DNA of 19,823 nucleotides from an uncultured Opitutia bacterium (GTDB lineage Bacteria; Verrucomicrobiota; Verrucomicrobiia; Opitutales; UBA953), in assembly GCA_903829855.1 (NCBI GenBank), contig CAIKRN010000244.1, positions 1 through 19,823 of the forward strand, in the 5' to 3' direction. Of this stretch, positions 5,910 through 13,905 are shown one piece after another. Position numbers and translations under genes: made by a program. The notes beneath the pieces were generated by a model. The model was not told the DNA's origin and made no database searches. It saw only the letters and a list, made by a program, of their open reading frames with translations. Within the stretch, counting starts at the first letter, position 1; each line of letters opens with the position of its first letter.

Positions 5910-7952
5910 TCAGGCCTTAGCGGTATTGAACTTCGCGCGGATGGCCTCGACGACGGCTGGGTCGGCCAGGGTGGAGACATTGCCCAGTTCGCGGCCTTCG
6001 GAGATATCGCGCAGCAGGCGTCGCATGATCTTGCCGGAGCGGGTCTTCGGGAGATCCGGGACGAAGACGATGCGTTCCGGGCGGGCGAATTTGCCAATCT
6101 TGGCGTCGACCATCCCGTTGAGCTTCTTGGCGAGGGCGGCTTCGTCGACGTTCTTGGCGGCGGCCGTTTTCAGAATGACGAAGGCCATGAGACCCTGGCC
6201 CTTGAGGTCGTGCTTAACCCCAATGACGGCGGATTCGGCCACAGCGGCGTCTTCGATGAAGATCGCTTCCAGTTCAGCCGTGCCGATGCGGTGGCCCGAG
6301 ACATTGACCACATCGTCGACGCGGCCGGTGATCCAGAGGTAGCCGTCCTTGTCGCGGATGGCGCCGTCGCCTGGGAAGTAATATTTACCGCCCCAGCGAT
6401 TCCAGTAGGTGTCCACGTAGCGCTGTTCGTCGCCAAAGATCCCTTGCGTGATACCCGGCCAGGGTTTGCGGATGGCGAGGATGCCGTGGTCGGTTTCGTT
6501 GCCGTTCTCATCGAGCACTGCGGCGTCGACGCCAAAGAAGGGAAGCGTCGCGGAGCCAGGCTTGGTGGGCGTGCAGCCAGGCATTGGGGTAATCATGTGG
6601 CCGCCGGTTTCGGTCTGCCACCACGTGTCGACGATCGGGCAGCGCTCGGCGCCGATGTTCCGATGATACCAAAGCCAAGCTTCTGGGTTGATCGGTTCGC
6701 CGACGGAGCCGAGGAGGCGGAGCGAGGAGAGGTCATGCTTCTTCACCCATTCATCGCCCCACTTCATGAAAGCGCGGATGGCGGTCGGGGCCGTGTAGAA
6801 GACCGAGACTTTGTGGTCTTGGACGATTTTCCAGAAGCGACCGAAGTCAGGAGCGTCTGGGGCGCCTTCGTACATGAGCACCGAAGCGCCGTTCAGGAGC
6901 GGTCCGTAGACCACGTACGTGTGGCCCGTGACCCAGCCCACATCGGCCGTGCACCAGAAGAGGTCGTCGTCGCGGAGGTCGAAGACGTATTTATTGGTCG
7001 CATAGGCGTGGACCATGTAGCCACCGACGCTGTGCATGATGCCCTTGGGCTTGCCGGTGGAACCGGAAGTGTAGAGCAGGAAGAGCATTTCATTGGCCTC
7101 CTGTTGGACGGCCTCGCATTGATCGGAGACCTTGGCGGCGGCCTCGTGGTACCAGACATCGCGGCCGGGCTGCATGACGCAACCGGCGTCCGGCTTGCCT
7201 GGGTGGCGTTGGAGTACGAGCACGTGGGCGCACGTCGCACAATCTTTCACGCCTTCATCGACCGTCTGCTTGAGTGGGAGGAATTTACCGCGGCGGTAGC
7301 CGCCATCCATCGTGATGACCGCTTTCGATTTCGCGTCGTTGACGCGATCCCGGATGGATTCGGCGGAGAAACCGCCGAAGACCACGGAGTGGACGATGCC
7401 GAGGCGGGCGCAGGCGAGGACGGCCATCGCGAGTTCGGGCACCATCGGCATGTAAATTGCGACCGTGTCGCCGCGCTGAAGTCCCATACCCTTAAGGACG
7501 TTGGAGAAGCGGCTGACTTCGGAAAGTAGTTCGCGGTAAGTGATGCGGCGGACTTCGGTGGCCTGGCCGTCGGTGGTGGGCTCACCTTCGTAGACGATGG
7601 CGACCTTATCGCCGAGGCCCTTGGCGACTTGGGCGTCGAGGCAGTTATAGGCCACGTTGGTCTTGCCGTCGACGAACCAGCGGAAGAAAGGCTTTTTGGA
7701 TTCATCGAGGACTTTGGTCCACGGCTTGAACCAGGAGAGTTCCTTCGCTTCGTCGGCCCAGAAGCCATCAGGGTCTTGGATGGAGCGATTGTAGAGGGCA
7801 TGGTAACCATCCATTCCTTTGACGCGGGCCTTGGCGACGAACTCGGCGCTCGGCGGGAAAACCTGTTCGTTGGAGCCGAAGCCTTCGGCGCTCGCCTGTT
7901 TGACGTCGGCGATCTCTTCGTTGGATTCGGAGGAGTTGGGGGTATGGGCCAT
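5910..7952 (-). CDS. acs: AMP-forming acetyl-CoA synthetase
   Basis: Acs activates acetate to acetyl-CoA through acetyl-AMP. Counted from the ATG at 7950-7952 (MAHT, 680 aa), the Acs N-terminal region begins at VFPPSAEF (31-38). The AMP-binding P-loop YTSGSTGKPKG is at 294-304, WWQTETGG at 444-451 and the YYFPGDGA core near 524-531. The hinge region ITGRVDDVVNVSGHR is at 541-555. PKTRSGKIMRR (635-645) contains K641, the conserved lysine acetylated to inactivate Acs in other bacteria. Length is normal for the family. The frame stays open upstream: an ATG at 8061-8063 would add 37 residues with a strong transmembrane segment. Neither start has a Shine-Dalgarno motif, so the true N-terminus is unresolved. 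Confidence 0.95.
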   Translation of the reverse strand: MAHTPNSSESNEEIADVKQASAEGFGSNEQVFPPSAEFVAKARVKGMDGYHALYNRSIQDPDGFWADEAKELSWFKPWTKVLDESKKPFFRWFVDGKTNVAYNCLDAQVAKGLGDKVAIVYEGEPTTDGQATEVRRITYRELLSEVSRFSNVLKGMGLQRGDTVAIYMPMVPELAMAVLACARLGIVHSVVFGGFSAESIRDRVNDAKSKAVITMDGGYRRGKFLPLKQTVDEGVKDCATCAHVLVLQRHPGKPDAGCVMQPGRDVWYHEAAAKVSDQCEAVQQEANEMLFLLYTSGSTGKPKGIMHSVGGYMVHAYATNKYVFDLRDDDLFWCTADVGWVTGHTYVVYGPLLNGASVLMYEGAPDAPDFGRFWKIVQDHKVSVFYTAPTAIRAFMKWGDEWVKKHDLSSLRLLGSVGEPINPEAWLWYHRNIGAERCPIVDTWWQTETGGHMITPMPGCTPTKPGSATLPFFGVDAAVLDENGNETDHGILAIRKPWPGITQGIFGDEQRYVDTYWNRWGGKYYFPGDGAIRDKDGYLWITGRVDDVVNVSGHRIGTAELEAIFIEDAAVAESAVIGVKHDLKGQGLMAFVILKTAAAKNVDEAALAKKLNGMVDAKIGKFARPERIVFVPDLPKTRSGKIMRRLLRDISEGRELGNVSTLADPAVVEAIRAKFNTAKA

Positions 7953-8063
7953 GGGGGGTCGTTTGGAGCGAAGGATAAGGTAGATGGAAAAGGCCACCAG
8001 CACCGCGAGGACAAGCACCAGCCAGGGGTGATCCAGGATGCTGGGGTTGACCACTTTGGTCAT
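7953..8063 (-). other. Possible N-terminal membrane anchor in frame with acs
   Basis: From ATG 8061-8063 the frame runs without a stop into acs. It encodes 37 residues, including the hydrophobic run WLVLVLAVLVAFSIYLIL followed by RSKRPP. The positive charges after the segment predict an N-out, C-in anchor that would leave the synthetase on the cytoplasmic face. Acs is normally soluble, so this could be a true fusion, an alternative-start isoform, or untranslated leader. About 113 bp separate this ATG from the upstream HAD phosphatase gene. Confidence 0.45.
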
Positions 8064-8176
8064 GGAGGAAAGGGGCATGGGGCAGGCGGGCGCTAATATG
8101 AACCCCGTGGTCACCCGGAGGGCAACCAAAACGCGGGGCTGTGAGTATTTTGACCCCTGGCCCGCGGGTTTGTTGC

Positions 8177-8827
8177 CTAAAGTTCAGCGACCAACTCGGC
8201 GAAACTATCGACCACGCGGACGCCTTGCCCCGTGAGTCGATCGCGGTGCTGATGCCCGTGGGCAACGAGGACGCAATCGACCCCCATGGCGGCCGCGGCT
8301 TCGGCGTCGTGAGCGGTATCGCCGATATAAATAACTTCGGCGGGTCGGCGGGCGAGATCGGTCAAGTGGTGGCGGGCGCGTTCCTCTTTGCTCCCCGCGT
8401 GGATGTCACTCCCGCCGCAGGTCTTGATGAAGTGGCGGTCCAGTCCGTACTGCGTGAGCGTCGCCGTGAGCAGGTTGAGCTCGTAAGCGGAAAGAACGGA
8501 ATGCGTGAGGCCGGCGGCCGTGAGGCCGGCGAGGAGCGACTCCGCGTGCGGGTGGAGTTGGCACTCGTGCTTGCGGGCTTCATAGGCGGCCATGAAGCGC
8601 ACGGACATCGCGCGGAAAGAGGTCTCGTCGGGCGTGAAGCCGATGGCCTGATAGACTTTAATCACCGGGAACTGGAAAATCTGTCGATAGCGGACCGGGT
8701 CGACGAGCGGGTGGCCGTCTTCTTGCAGCAGCAGGTTCAGAGACTCGCAGCAGAGCCACGTATCATCAAGGAGCGTGCCATTCCAATCCCAGACGGCATG
8801 GCGGTAGTCGGTGAGCTTCTTACGCAT
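8177..8827 (-). CDS. HAD-superfamily phosphatase, phosphoglycolate phosphatase-like
   Basis: This 216-residue haloacid dehalogenase-fold hydrolase probably acts on a small phosphorylated metabolite. Motif I is AVWDWNGTLLDD (11-22): the nucleophile is D14, but the residue two positions on, normally the general acid Asp, is N16. Motif II is S113 in SVLSAY, motif III K147 and motif IV GDTAHDAEAA (169-178). Residues 20-90 form the helical cap. It resembles Gph-like proteins, but the substrate cannot be read from the sequence. ATG (8825-8827) overlaps the stop of the DUF2071 gene by 8 bp, implying coupled translation. An open extension upstream overlaps the neighbour far more and lacks domain character, so I rejected it. 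Confidence 0.85.
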   Translation of the reverse strand: MRKKLTDYRHAVWDWNGTLLDDTWLCCESLNLLLQEDGHPLVDPVRYRQIFQFPVIKVYQAIGFTPDETSFRAMSVRFMAAYEARKHECQLHPHAESLLAGLTAAGLTHSVLSAYELNLLTATLTQYGLDRHFIKTCGGSDIHAGSKEERARHHLTDLARRPAEVIYIGDTAHDAEAAAAMGVDCVLVAHGHQHRDRLTGQGVRVVDSFAELVAEL

Positions 8828-9491
8828 GGGCGGGCACCAGGGAGAAAGCCTCGATGGCGACACCTTGGCAACAGTGGGCCACGTCAGGGGCGCGGCCGCC
8901 GACGTCAAAGCCATCCCAGCGGAGCGGCAGGTCGCTCCAGTCGGTGGAGATGGCCTGACTCAGTTCGTAGGGGGCGTGATGGACTTGGCCACGCACCAGA
9001 CGGCCAGCCTGGTGGGAGAAGAAGCTGTAGCGTTCGGCCAGATGGAATTCGAGTGACCCTGGCGTGGTGGCCTGAGGTGCCGAGGTGGCCGACCAAGCGT
9101 AGCGGGCCGTCTCCGCTTCACCGCGACGGCGGCAGGACTGTGCGAGGCCCGGGCCGAAGGACATGGCCGCGTGTTCGTAGGGGAGTCCGAAAAACGCGCG
9201 GGCGATCGCCACCGCGGGGGCGCGGTCACAGTCGAGCGAGAAGAACCAGACGCCCGGTTCGCCGGTGGTGTCGCGTACGTAGGTGCGCACGTTGAGTTCG
9301 TTGAAAGATGAGAGCCAGGGCAGGGCGGGGAGGAAGGCTGGGCGCACCGCGTTCATGCGAAAGCCGACGACGCCGAGGTGGGCTTTACCGGCGAACGTAT
9401 CGACGGTGAGCCCGGCGGGGAGGCGAGCTTGGAGGGCGGCCACGTCATATTCCCAGTGCAGGAAAAAAAGGTCGTCCCAGTGTTGCCGCAT
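8820..9491 (-). CDS. DUF2071 (YqjF-like) protein of unknown function
   Basis: This 223-residue protein matches the YqjF/DUF2071 family by its start (MRQHWDDLFFLHWEYD), the LPAGLTVDTFAGKAHLGVVGF segment, and the hallmark stretch FNELNVRTYV with GVWFFSLD. A later part reads ERYSFFSHQAGRLVRGQVHH. The biochemical role of the family is unknown. I start at ATG 9489-9491, where homologues of this family typically begin. A GTG at 9549-9551 would add 20 Arg-rich residues, but a promoter candidate just upstream would put transcription start at about that GTG. There is no signal peptide. It is the first gene of a two-gene unit with the HAD phosphatase, which may point to a shared function. Confidence 0.85.
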   Translation of the reverse strand: MRQHWDDLFFLHWEYDVAALQARLPAGLTVDTFAGKAHLGVVGFRMNAVRPAFLPALPWLSSFNELNVRTYVRDTTGEPGVWFFSLDCDRAPAVAIARAFFGLPYEHAAMSFGPGLAQSCRRRGEAETARYAWSATSAPQATTPGSLEFHLAERYSFFSHQAGRLVRGQVHHAPYELSQAISTDWSDLPLRWDGFDVGGRAPDVAHCCQGVAIEAFSLVPAHA

Positions 9492-9557
9492 GACCGCCCG
9501 ACGCCCTGGCCGGACGCGGGCCCGCAGGAGTCTCTCGGTGGCACCATGCACGGCGCC

Positions 9558-9585
9558 ATTGTCACCGGGCCGGGCGAGCGGTCAA
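9558..9585 (-). promoter_or_regulatory. Candidate promoter for the DUF2071-HAD gene pair
   Basis: On the minus strand TTGACC (9580-9585; 5 of 6 to the sigma-70 -35) is followed after 16 nt by GACAAT (9558-9563; 4 of 6 to the -10). Predicted transcription start is near 9551, leaving a leader of about 60 nt to the ATG at 9491. This arrangement favours that ATG over the upstream GTG. It lies in the short gap just after the propeller-protein gene. Confidence 0.4.
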
Positions 9586-9596
9586 GCGGGGCGCCC

Positions 9597-10973
9597 TTAT
9601 TTTGTCTTATTGAACGGAGGCAGCGAGAGGTCGAGCTGGTAGAGTACTTGATTATAATCCCAGCGCGGGGTCGGCTGCTTATTGCCGGAGAACGTGACCG
9701 TGTACGTGCCCTCGAAGTGAATGACCGGTGAATCGTCGCGGAAGAACTCCGGGTGCAGGACGGGATTATAGAACGTGTAGTCGTCGTGCGAGAGCACCTT
9801 GCGCGCGTTGATCCACGGGCCCGTGGGGGCGTCGGCTTCGGCGAGCCAAATTTCGCCGAGGAAGGAGGGCTTGCCGCCTTTTTGGGTGAAGAGGGCGAGC
9901 CACTTACGGCACCACGGGTGCCAAGCGATGTGGCCGCCGTGGGGTTTGATATTTTCGCCCTCGGCCGTCACCGCGACCGGGTCCGGCGTGAGGGTTCGCC
10001 AGGTTTCGGGATTTTTCCAGCCCTCGTAGGTAGCGGGCGTGCGGAGCGTCGGGAACGGATTGCAAAACAGAATCCAGCGGCGGCCGGCGCGATCGGTCCA
10101 CGGGACCGCATGCCCCTCTGGCATCACGGGGGCTTTTGTTTGATCAACGCCTTCAGTCCAGAGTGTGGATAGCGGATGGAAGAGTTCCTCGTGCGGATTC
10201 CATTCGGCGAGGTCCCAGCGGTAGGCGTGCATTTCACCTTTCACCTTCACCGCTGAACAGACCGTGTGCAGCGCGCCCTTGGCGTCAGGCAGCGTGACGA
10301 GGCCCCAGATCCAGGTCGGCCCTGCGCCGGGAATGTCGGCGACGCCGCGCGGGCGCTCCTCGTCCTTGGCGGCTGGGCGGCTCGTAAAATATTTATAAGG
10401 TGGACGCAGCGGCGGCTGGGTTGGCGGGGAAAACTTTTCCGTCGTGGCGCCCGACACATTAAAAATCCCGAGCGGGTAGTGCGGCAGATTGGTGTCACCC
10501 CAGAACCAGAGCAGTTTGCCGCCGACGGTCGTCGTGACGACGCTATCGGAGCCGAGGACGCCGCTTTCTTTCCAGTCGAGTTGTTCGCCGACCTTTTGGC
10601 TTTCGGCGAAGAGCCCCGCTCCGGTGAGGCGACCCAGACGGCGGGCGAGGATGGTGCGGGTGACCTCGACCTTGAGTCGTTTGCCGGGGGCGGGCTTGAG
10701 GCGTACGCCGCGGTAGCCGAAGCCGTCGGCCTTCACGCCATAACCTTGGCCAATGACTTCCAGCCAGACTTCGCGGCCCATTAGCTCGGGCAGGTCCAGG
10801 GCGATGACGCCGGCATTATCGGAGACAAAGCGGACGCCGTGTTGGGTGCGGAGTTCGACGCCGGGTACGACCCAATCGGTGCCTTGCTCGACGATCTCGA
10901 TGCGACAGGGCTCCGCCGCCGTCAGCTGGCTGAGTAGGCTGCACAGGCCAAGGAGCCAAGGGAAGGGCCGCAT
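9597..10973 (-). CDS. Secreted protein with predicted beta-propeller, DUF4185-like
   Basis: This 458-residue exported protein is not assigned to a function. Residues 1-20 (MRPFPWLLGLCSLLSQLTAA) form a signal peptide. About 22-105 looks like a small beta-sandwich of the carboxypeptidase-regulatory type. From about 115 on there are repeated Trp/Gly-rich strands typical of beta-propellers. The element GGKLLWFWGDTN (151-162) resembles the 'GDT' strand of DUF4185 and GH43-like propellers, with acidic residues D143 and D160. A glycan-binding or glycosidase-like role is possible, but I cannot identify catalytic residues. The ATG at 10971-10973 is clear. It diverges from hisN across 89 bp. Confidence 0.75.
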   Translation of the reverse strand: MRPFPWLLGLCSLLSQLTAAEPCRIEIVEQGTDWVVPGVELRTQHGVRFVSDNAGVIALDLPELMGREVWLEVIGQGYGVKADGFGYRGVRLKPAPGKRLKVEVTRTILARRLGRLTGAGLFAESQKVGEQLDWKESGVLGSDSVVTTTVGGKLLWFWGDTNLPHYPLGIFNVSGATTEKFSPPTQPPLRPPYKYFTSRPAAKDEERPRGVADIPGAGPTWIWGLVTLPDAKGALHTVCSAVKVKGEMHAYRWDLAEWNPHEELFHPLSTLWTEGVDQTKAPVMPEGHAVPWTDRAGRRWILFCNPFPTLRTPATYEGWKNPETWRTLTPDPVAVTAEGENIKPHGGHIAWHPWCRKWLALFTQKGGKPSFLGEIWLAEADAPTGPWINARKVLSHDDYTFYNPVLHPEFFRDDSPVIHFEGTYTVTFSGNKQPTPRWDYNQVLYQLDLSLPPFNKTK

Positions 10974-11062
10974 GGCCGCAGTGTCGGCAATATCGGGCCT
11001 GGTTCAAGCGTGCACGGGGCTTTTCGCTTGGAGCGGGGGCGGGGGCGGCTTACCTCTCAAGC
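10974..11062. other. Divergent intergenic region between the propeller-protein gene and hisN
   Basis: This 89-bp gap must hold promoters for both directions. For hisN, TTGGAG (11028-11033) and TACCTC (11051-11056) are spaced 17 nt apart, a weak match. If real, transcription would begin at about the hisN ATG itself, giving a leaderless mRNA. A G-rich run (11034-11048) lies within the spacer. No convincing promoter was seen in the other direction. Confidence 0.3.
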
Positions 11063-11836
11063 ATGCTCCCGGAAGCGCGCCAGACCGAACTCAAGGCCTT
11101 CGCCGAATCCCTCGCCGACCTCGCCCGCGGCGTTCTGATCGCCGCGCATGGTCGTCGCGAGACCGAGGTGGAGTATAAGACGGATGGCACGCCCGTGACG
11201 GTTGCGGACAAGGAAGCTGAGCGGCTGATGCGGGCGGCGATTAAGAAAGCCTATCCTTCTCACGGCATCCTGGGTGAAGAATTTGGGCCGGAGAACGTCG
11301 ACGCTGAGTTCTGCTGGGTGCTCGATCCGATTGATGGCACCAAATCCTTCCTCTCGCGCGTTCCGCTTTACGTCACACTCATCGGCCTGCGCTACGAAGG
11401 GCAGCCCGTGCTCGGCGTCATTGATCAGCCGATTCTTGGCGAGCGCATGATCGGTGATAATCGCACCACCATTTTGAATGGTCGGGCGGTGCGCGTCGCC
11501 GAAGTCGCCCTCAAGGAGGCCGTCGTTGTTTCCACCGATCTCGATAATATCCGCCGTCTCCACCGCGAGGTCCGCTGGAATCGCCTTGCTGACAGCGTCG
11601 CCCATGTGCGCACCTGGGGCGACGGCTATGGTCACCTCCTCGTGGCGGCCGGCCGCGCGCACGTCATGGCGGACCCCATCATGAACCCTTGGGACTTGGT
11701 GCCCGTGTTGCCCATTTTACGCGGTGCGGGGGCGACCGTCACTTCGTGGAGCGGAGGCGACCCCCTTAAGGCAGGTAATATCATCGCCGCGGCGCCGAAG
11801 CTGCACGCGGAAGTGATGCGGACCTTGCGCGACTGA
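11063..11836 (+). CDS. hisN: Histidinol-phosphatase, inositol monophosphatase family
   Basis: This Mg-dependent phosphatase probably converts histidinol phosphate to histidinol. The 257-residue protein has the IMPase metal ligands E72 (ILGEEFG), D88 and D91 (VLDPIDGTKSF) and D211 (NPWDL). WGDGYGH (185-191) and DPIMNPWDL (204-212) match the HisN branch of the family rather than inositol or 3'-phosphoadenosine phosphatases. Context supports this: hisD, the next enzyme, faces it tail to tail with a 7-bp gap, and hisA is 2 kb further on. ATG 11063 has no Shine-Dalgarno motif. A broader sugar-phosphate phosphatase remains possible, because family specificity overlaps. Confidence 0.88.
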   Translation: MLPEARQTELKAFAESLADLARGVLIAAHGRRETEVEYKTDGTPVTVADKEAERLMRAAIKKAYPSHGILGEEFGPENVDAEFCWVLDPIDGTKSFLSRVPLYVTLIGLRYEGQPVLGVIDQPILGERMIGDNRTTILNGRAVRVAEVALKEAVVVSTDLDNIRRLHREVRWNRLADSVAHVRTWGDGYGHLLVAAGRAHVMADPIMNPWDLVPVLPILRGAGATVTSWSGGDPLKAGNIIAAAPKLHAEVMRTLRD

Positions 11837-11843
11837 GGTCTGA

Positions 11844-13136
11844 TTAAAGGCGGAGTTTCAGCGAGCGACCATGGGCGTCGAGACGCTCCATGCGGGCGAA
11901 CGCATCGACTACCGCGGCGGCCTTCTTGAGTGAAGCCGGGTCATACTGCACCAGGCTCGTGCGGCGAAGAAAGTCGGCCACGCGCAGGCCGCTGAAGAAG
12001 CGCCCCGTGCCGCCCGTGGGCAGCGTGTGGCTGGGGCCGGCCGTGAAGTCGCCGAGCACCGTGGGGGTGTGCGGGCCGAGCAGAATGGCGCCAGCCGTCG
12101 TGACGGCGGCAGAGAGTTTCTTTAGTTTTGTCTTGGCCACCATCAGTTCGAGGTGTTCGGGGGCGACGAGGTTGGCGACTTCGGCGGCATCTTCGATCTT
12201 CGGAACGAGTACCACGCAGACCTTCGAGTCGAGGGCCTTGCGGATTTTCTCACCGTGCGTGAGGGAGTTGGACTGCGTGCGGGCGGAGGCGAGGCACTTA
12301 TCAGCGAACGCTTCGTTATCCGTGACGAGGTAGAGTTTTTCTTTGCCGCTACCGTGTTCGGCTTGGGCACAGAGATCCGCGGCGGCCCATTCGGCCTTCG
12401 CGGTTCGGTCGGCGATGATCATCACTTCGCTGGGGCCGGGGAGGAGATCGACGCCGACGATGCCAAAGAGCTGGCGCTTGGCCTCGGTCACGAAGGCATT
12501 GCCTGGGCCGAAAACCTTGTCGACCGCGCGGATGCTGTCGGTGCCGAGGGCCATCGCCGCGATGGCTTGAACGCCGCCAACGGCGTAGACTTCGCGGACG
12601 CCGCTAAGGTAGAGCGCGGCGAGGATGTCGGGATTAATTTTGCCGTCCGGCTGGGGCGGCGTGCAGGCGCAAATCTCAGGCACGCCAGCGACCTTGGCGG
12701 GGAGTGCGGTCATTAGCACCGTGGAGACAAGCGGCACTTGGCCGCCGGGAATGTAGAGACCGCAACGGCGAATAGCATGGTGACGTTCGCCGACCATGGC
12801 GCCGTGGGGATTCTTCGCCGTCCAGCCCTTGGGGAGCGTGCGGGCGTGGAAGTCCGTGATGCATTTAGCCGCCTCGTCGAAGGACTTACGCTTCGCGGGG
12901 TCGAGGTTGGCCGCGGCCTTCTCGAGTTGCTCGAGTGGCACGCGAATCTGGCGGACGTTGAGTTTCGCGTGATCGAACTTCGCGGTGTGGTGCAGCACGG
13001 CGATATCACCGCGGGCTTTTACGTCGGCGATGATAGCGGCGACGGCGGTGCGCACGTCGGGGGCGGCTTCACCCGTGCCCACGAAGGCACGGAGTTTGGC
13101 GCGAAAATCCTTATCGCTGGAGCGAAGGGTGGTCAT
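11844..13136 (-). CDS. hisD: Histidinol dehydrogenase
   Basis: HisD oxidises L-histidinol to L-histidine in two NAD-dependent steps, the end of the pathway. The 430-residue protein carries the signature DLLPGPSEVMIIAD (230-243) and AQAEHG (257-262). Predicted zinc ligands are Q258, H261, D363 (GDFTAGPSH) and H422 (AHGRSLKLR). The catalytic pair E327-H328 is in APEHLEL. CGLYIPGGQVPL (125-136) and FGPGNAFV (209-216) also fit. Length is typical. ATG 13134-13136 lies 4 bp after the stop of the LolA-like gene, so the two are likely cotranscribed. The 3' end faces hisN with only 7 bp between stop codons and no visible terminator. Confidence 0.97.
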   Translation of the reverse strand: MTTLRSSDKDFRAKLRAFVGTGEAAPDVRTAVAAIIADVKARGDIAVLHHTAKFDHAKLNVRQIRVPLEQLEKAAANLDPAKRKSFDEAAKCITDFHARTLPKGWTAKNPHGAMVGERHHAIRRCGLYIPGGQVPLVSTVLMTALPAKVAGVPEICACTPPQPDGKINPDILAALYLSGVREVYAVGGVQAIAAMALGTDSIRAVDKVFGPGNAFVTEAKRQLFGIVGVDLLPGPSEVMIIADRTAKAEWAAADLCAQAEHGSGKEKLYLVTDNEAFADKCLASARTQSNSLTHGEKIRKALDSKVCVVLVPKIEDAAEVANLVAPEHLELMVAKTKLKKLSAAVTTAGAILLGPHTPTVLGDFTAGPSHTLPTGGTGRFFSGLRVADFLRRTSLVQYDPASLKKAAAVVDAFARMERLDAHGRSLKLRL

Positions 13137-13140
13137 GGGC

Positions 13141-13905
13141 TCAGAAGGAGGGGAAGTCGAAGGTGTGTGGATCGATGGTCGGGTTGACCTCGATTTTGTC
13201 GTAGGTCACTTCGCCACTCTTCCGTCCGTCGATGAAGACGATTTCTTTGGAGACCAAGACGAGGCCGGCGACTTTGGTCGTGCCAGCGACGAGTTGGCGC
13301 TGCTTATGTCCGTCCGGGGTGTTTTGATCTGAAGCCACGAGGGCGAAAGAGCTCGCATCGAAATAACGGGAGATCGCGAAACCACTTTGATAGGCGTAGT
13401 CGAGGACGTAGGTCTTGCGGCCGTTGATTTCCGAAGTCCCGTGGTAGGTCACCGTGCCGTTGCTCGGGGCGGCGAAGAAGCCTAGGTCATCGCTGGCCAT
13501 ATCCTGCATCTTCTTGAATTCAGCATAGGGCACCGCCTTCAGGTCGCGGTGGGCGAAGGCGCTGTTCTTGCGGGCCAGCCAGCCTTCGAGGCGGCCGGCA
13601 CAGACGGAGGATTCGGAGTTATGGTTCTTATCCTCCGTGCGAAGCAAGCGGAGCTGCGGAGCGGCGAGGAGGAGGGTGAAGACTGTCGATTCCTTGTTCT
13701 CGGGATTTGTCGCCGTGAATTGCAGGCGGACGGCTTTCACATTCGCGAGATCGGCGGGATGGTCAGCGATCGCGGCGCGGGCCTGGGAGATTACCTGAGC
13801 GGCGGTCATCCCGGGTGCCTCGGGAGCGGCACTGACGACGCCCGAGGCGAGGAGGAGGACGCAGAGAGAGAGGAATGGGCGAAACAAGACCATCGATGGG
13901 CTCAT
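13141..13905 (-). CDS. Periplasmic LolA-like outer-membrane lipoprotein-sorting family protein
   Basis: This is an exported 254-residue protein. Residues 1-26 (MSPSMVLFRPFLSLCVLLLA, then SGVVSA) form a signal peptide with a likely cleavage at VSA|AP. No lipobox Cys is present. The body is beta-rich: repeated strands such as VRLQFTATN, TVTYHGTSEINGRKTYVLDY and GLVLVSKEIVFIDG end in the VNPTIDPHTFDFPSF closing motif seen in LolA/MucB-like lipoprotein-sorting and sigma-regulator proteins. Its ligand is unknown. A second ATG four codons in (13891-13893) is equally usable. The frame is open 71 codons upstream, but those overlap hisA and carry no signal-peptide logic. It sits between hisA (58 bp) and hisD (4 bp) without any obvious link to histidine synthesis. 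Confidence 0.75.
   Translation of the reverse strand: MSPSMVLFRPFLSLCVLLLASGVVSAAPEAPGMTAAQVISQARAAIADHPADLANVKAVRLQFTATNPENKESTVFTLLLAAPQLRLLRTEDKNHNSESSVCAGRLEGWLARKNSAFAHRDLKAVPYAEFKKMQDMASDDLGFFAAPSNGTVTYHGTSEINGRKTYVLDYAYQSGFAISRYFDASSFALVASDQNTPDGHKQRQLVAGTTKVAGLVLVSKEIVFIDGRKSGEVTYDKIEVNPTIDPHTFDFPSF

Noticed and set aside
6210..7529. A long plus-strand open frame (about 440 codons) antisense to acs
   Set aside because: Acs motifs on the minus strand are complete and uninterrupted. The antisense frame has low-complexity acidic composition typical of GC-rich shadow frames.
8141..9295. A plus-strand open frame spanning the HAD and DUF2071 genes
   Set aside because: It crosses two well-supported genes and degenerates into Arg/Gly/Pro-rich sequence.
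9492..9551. A 20-residue N-terminal extension of the DUF2071 protein from a GTG start
   Set aside because: The candidate promoter would start transcription at about the GTG, and family N-termini match the ATG at 9491.
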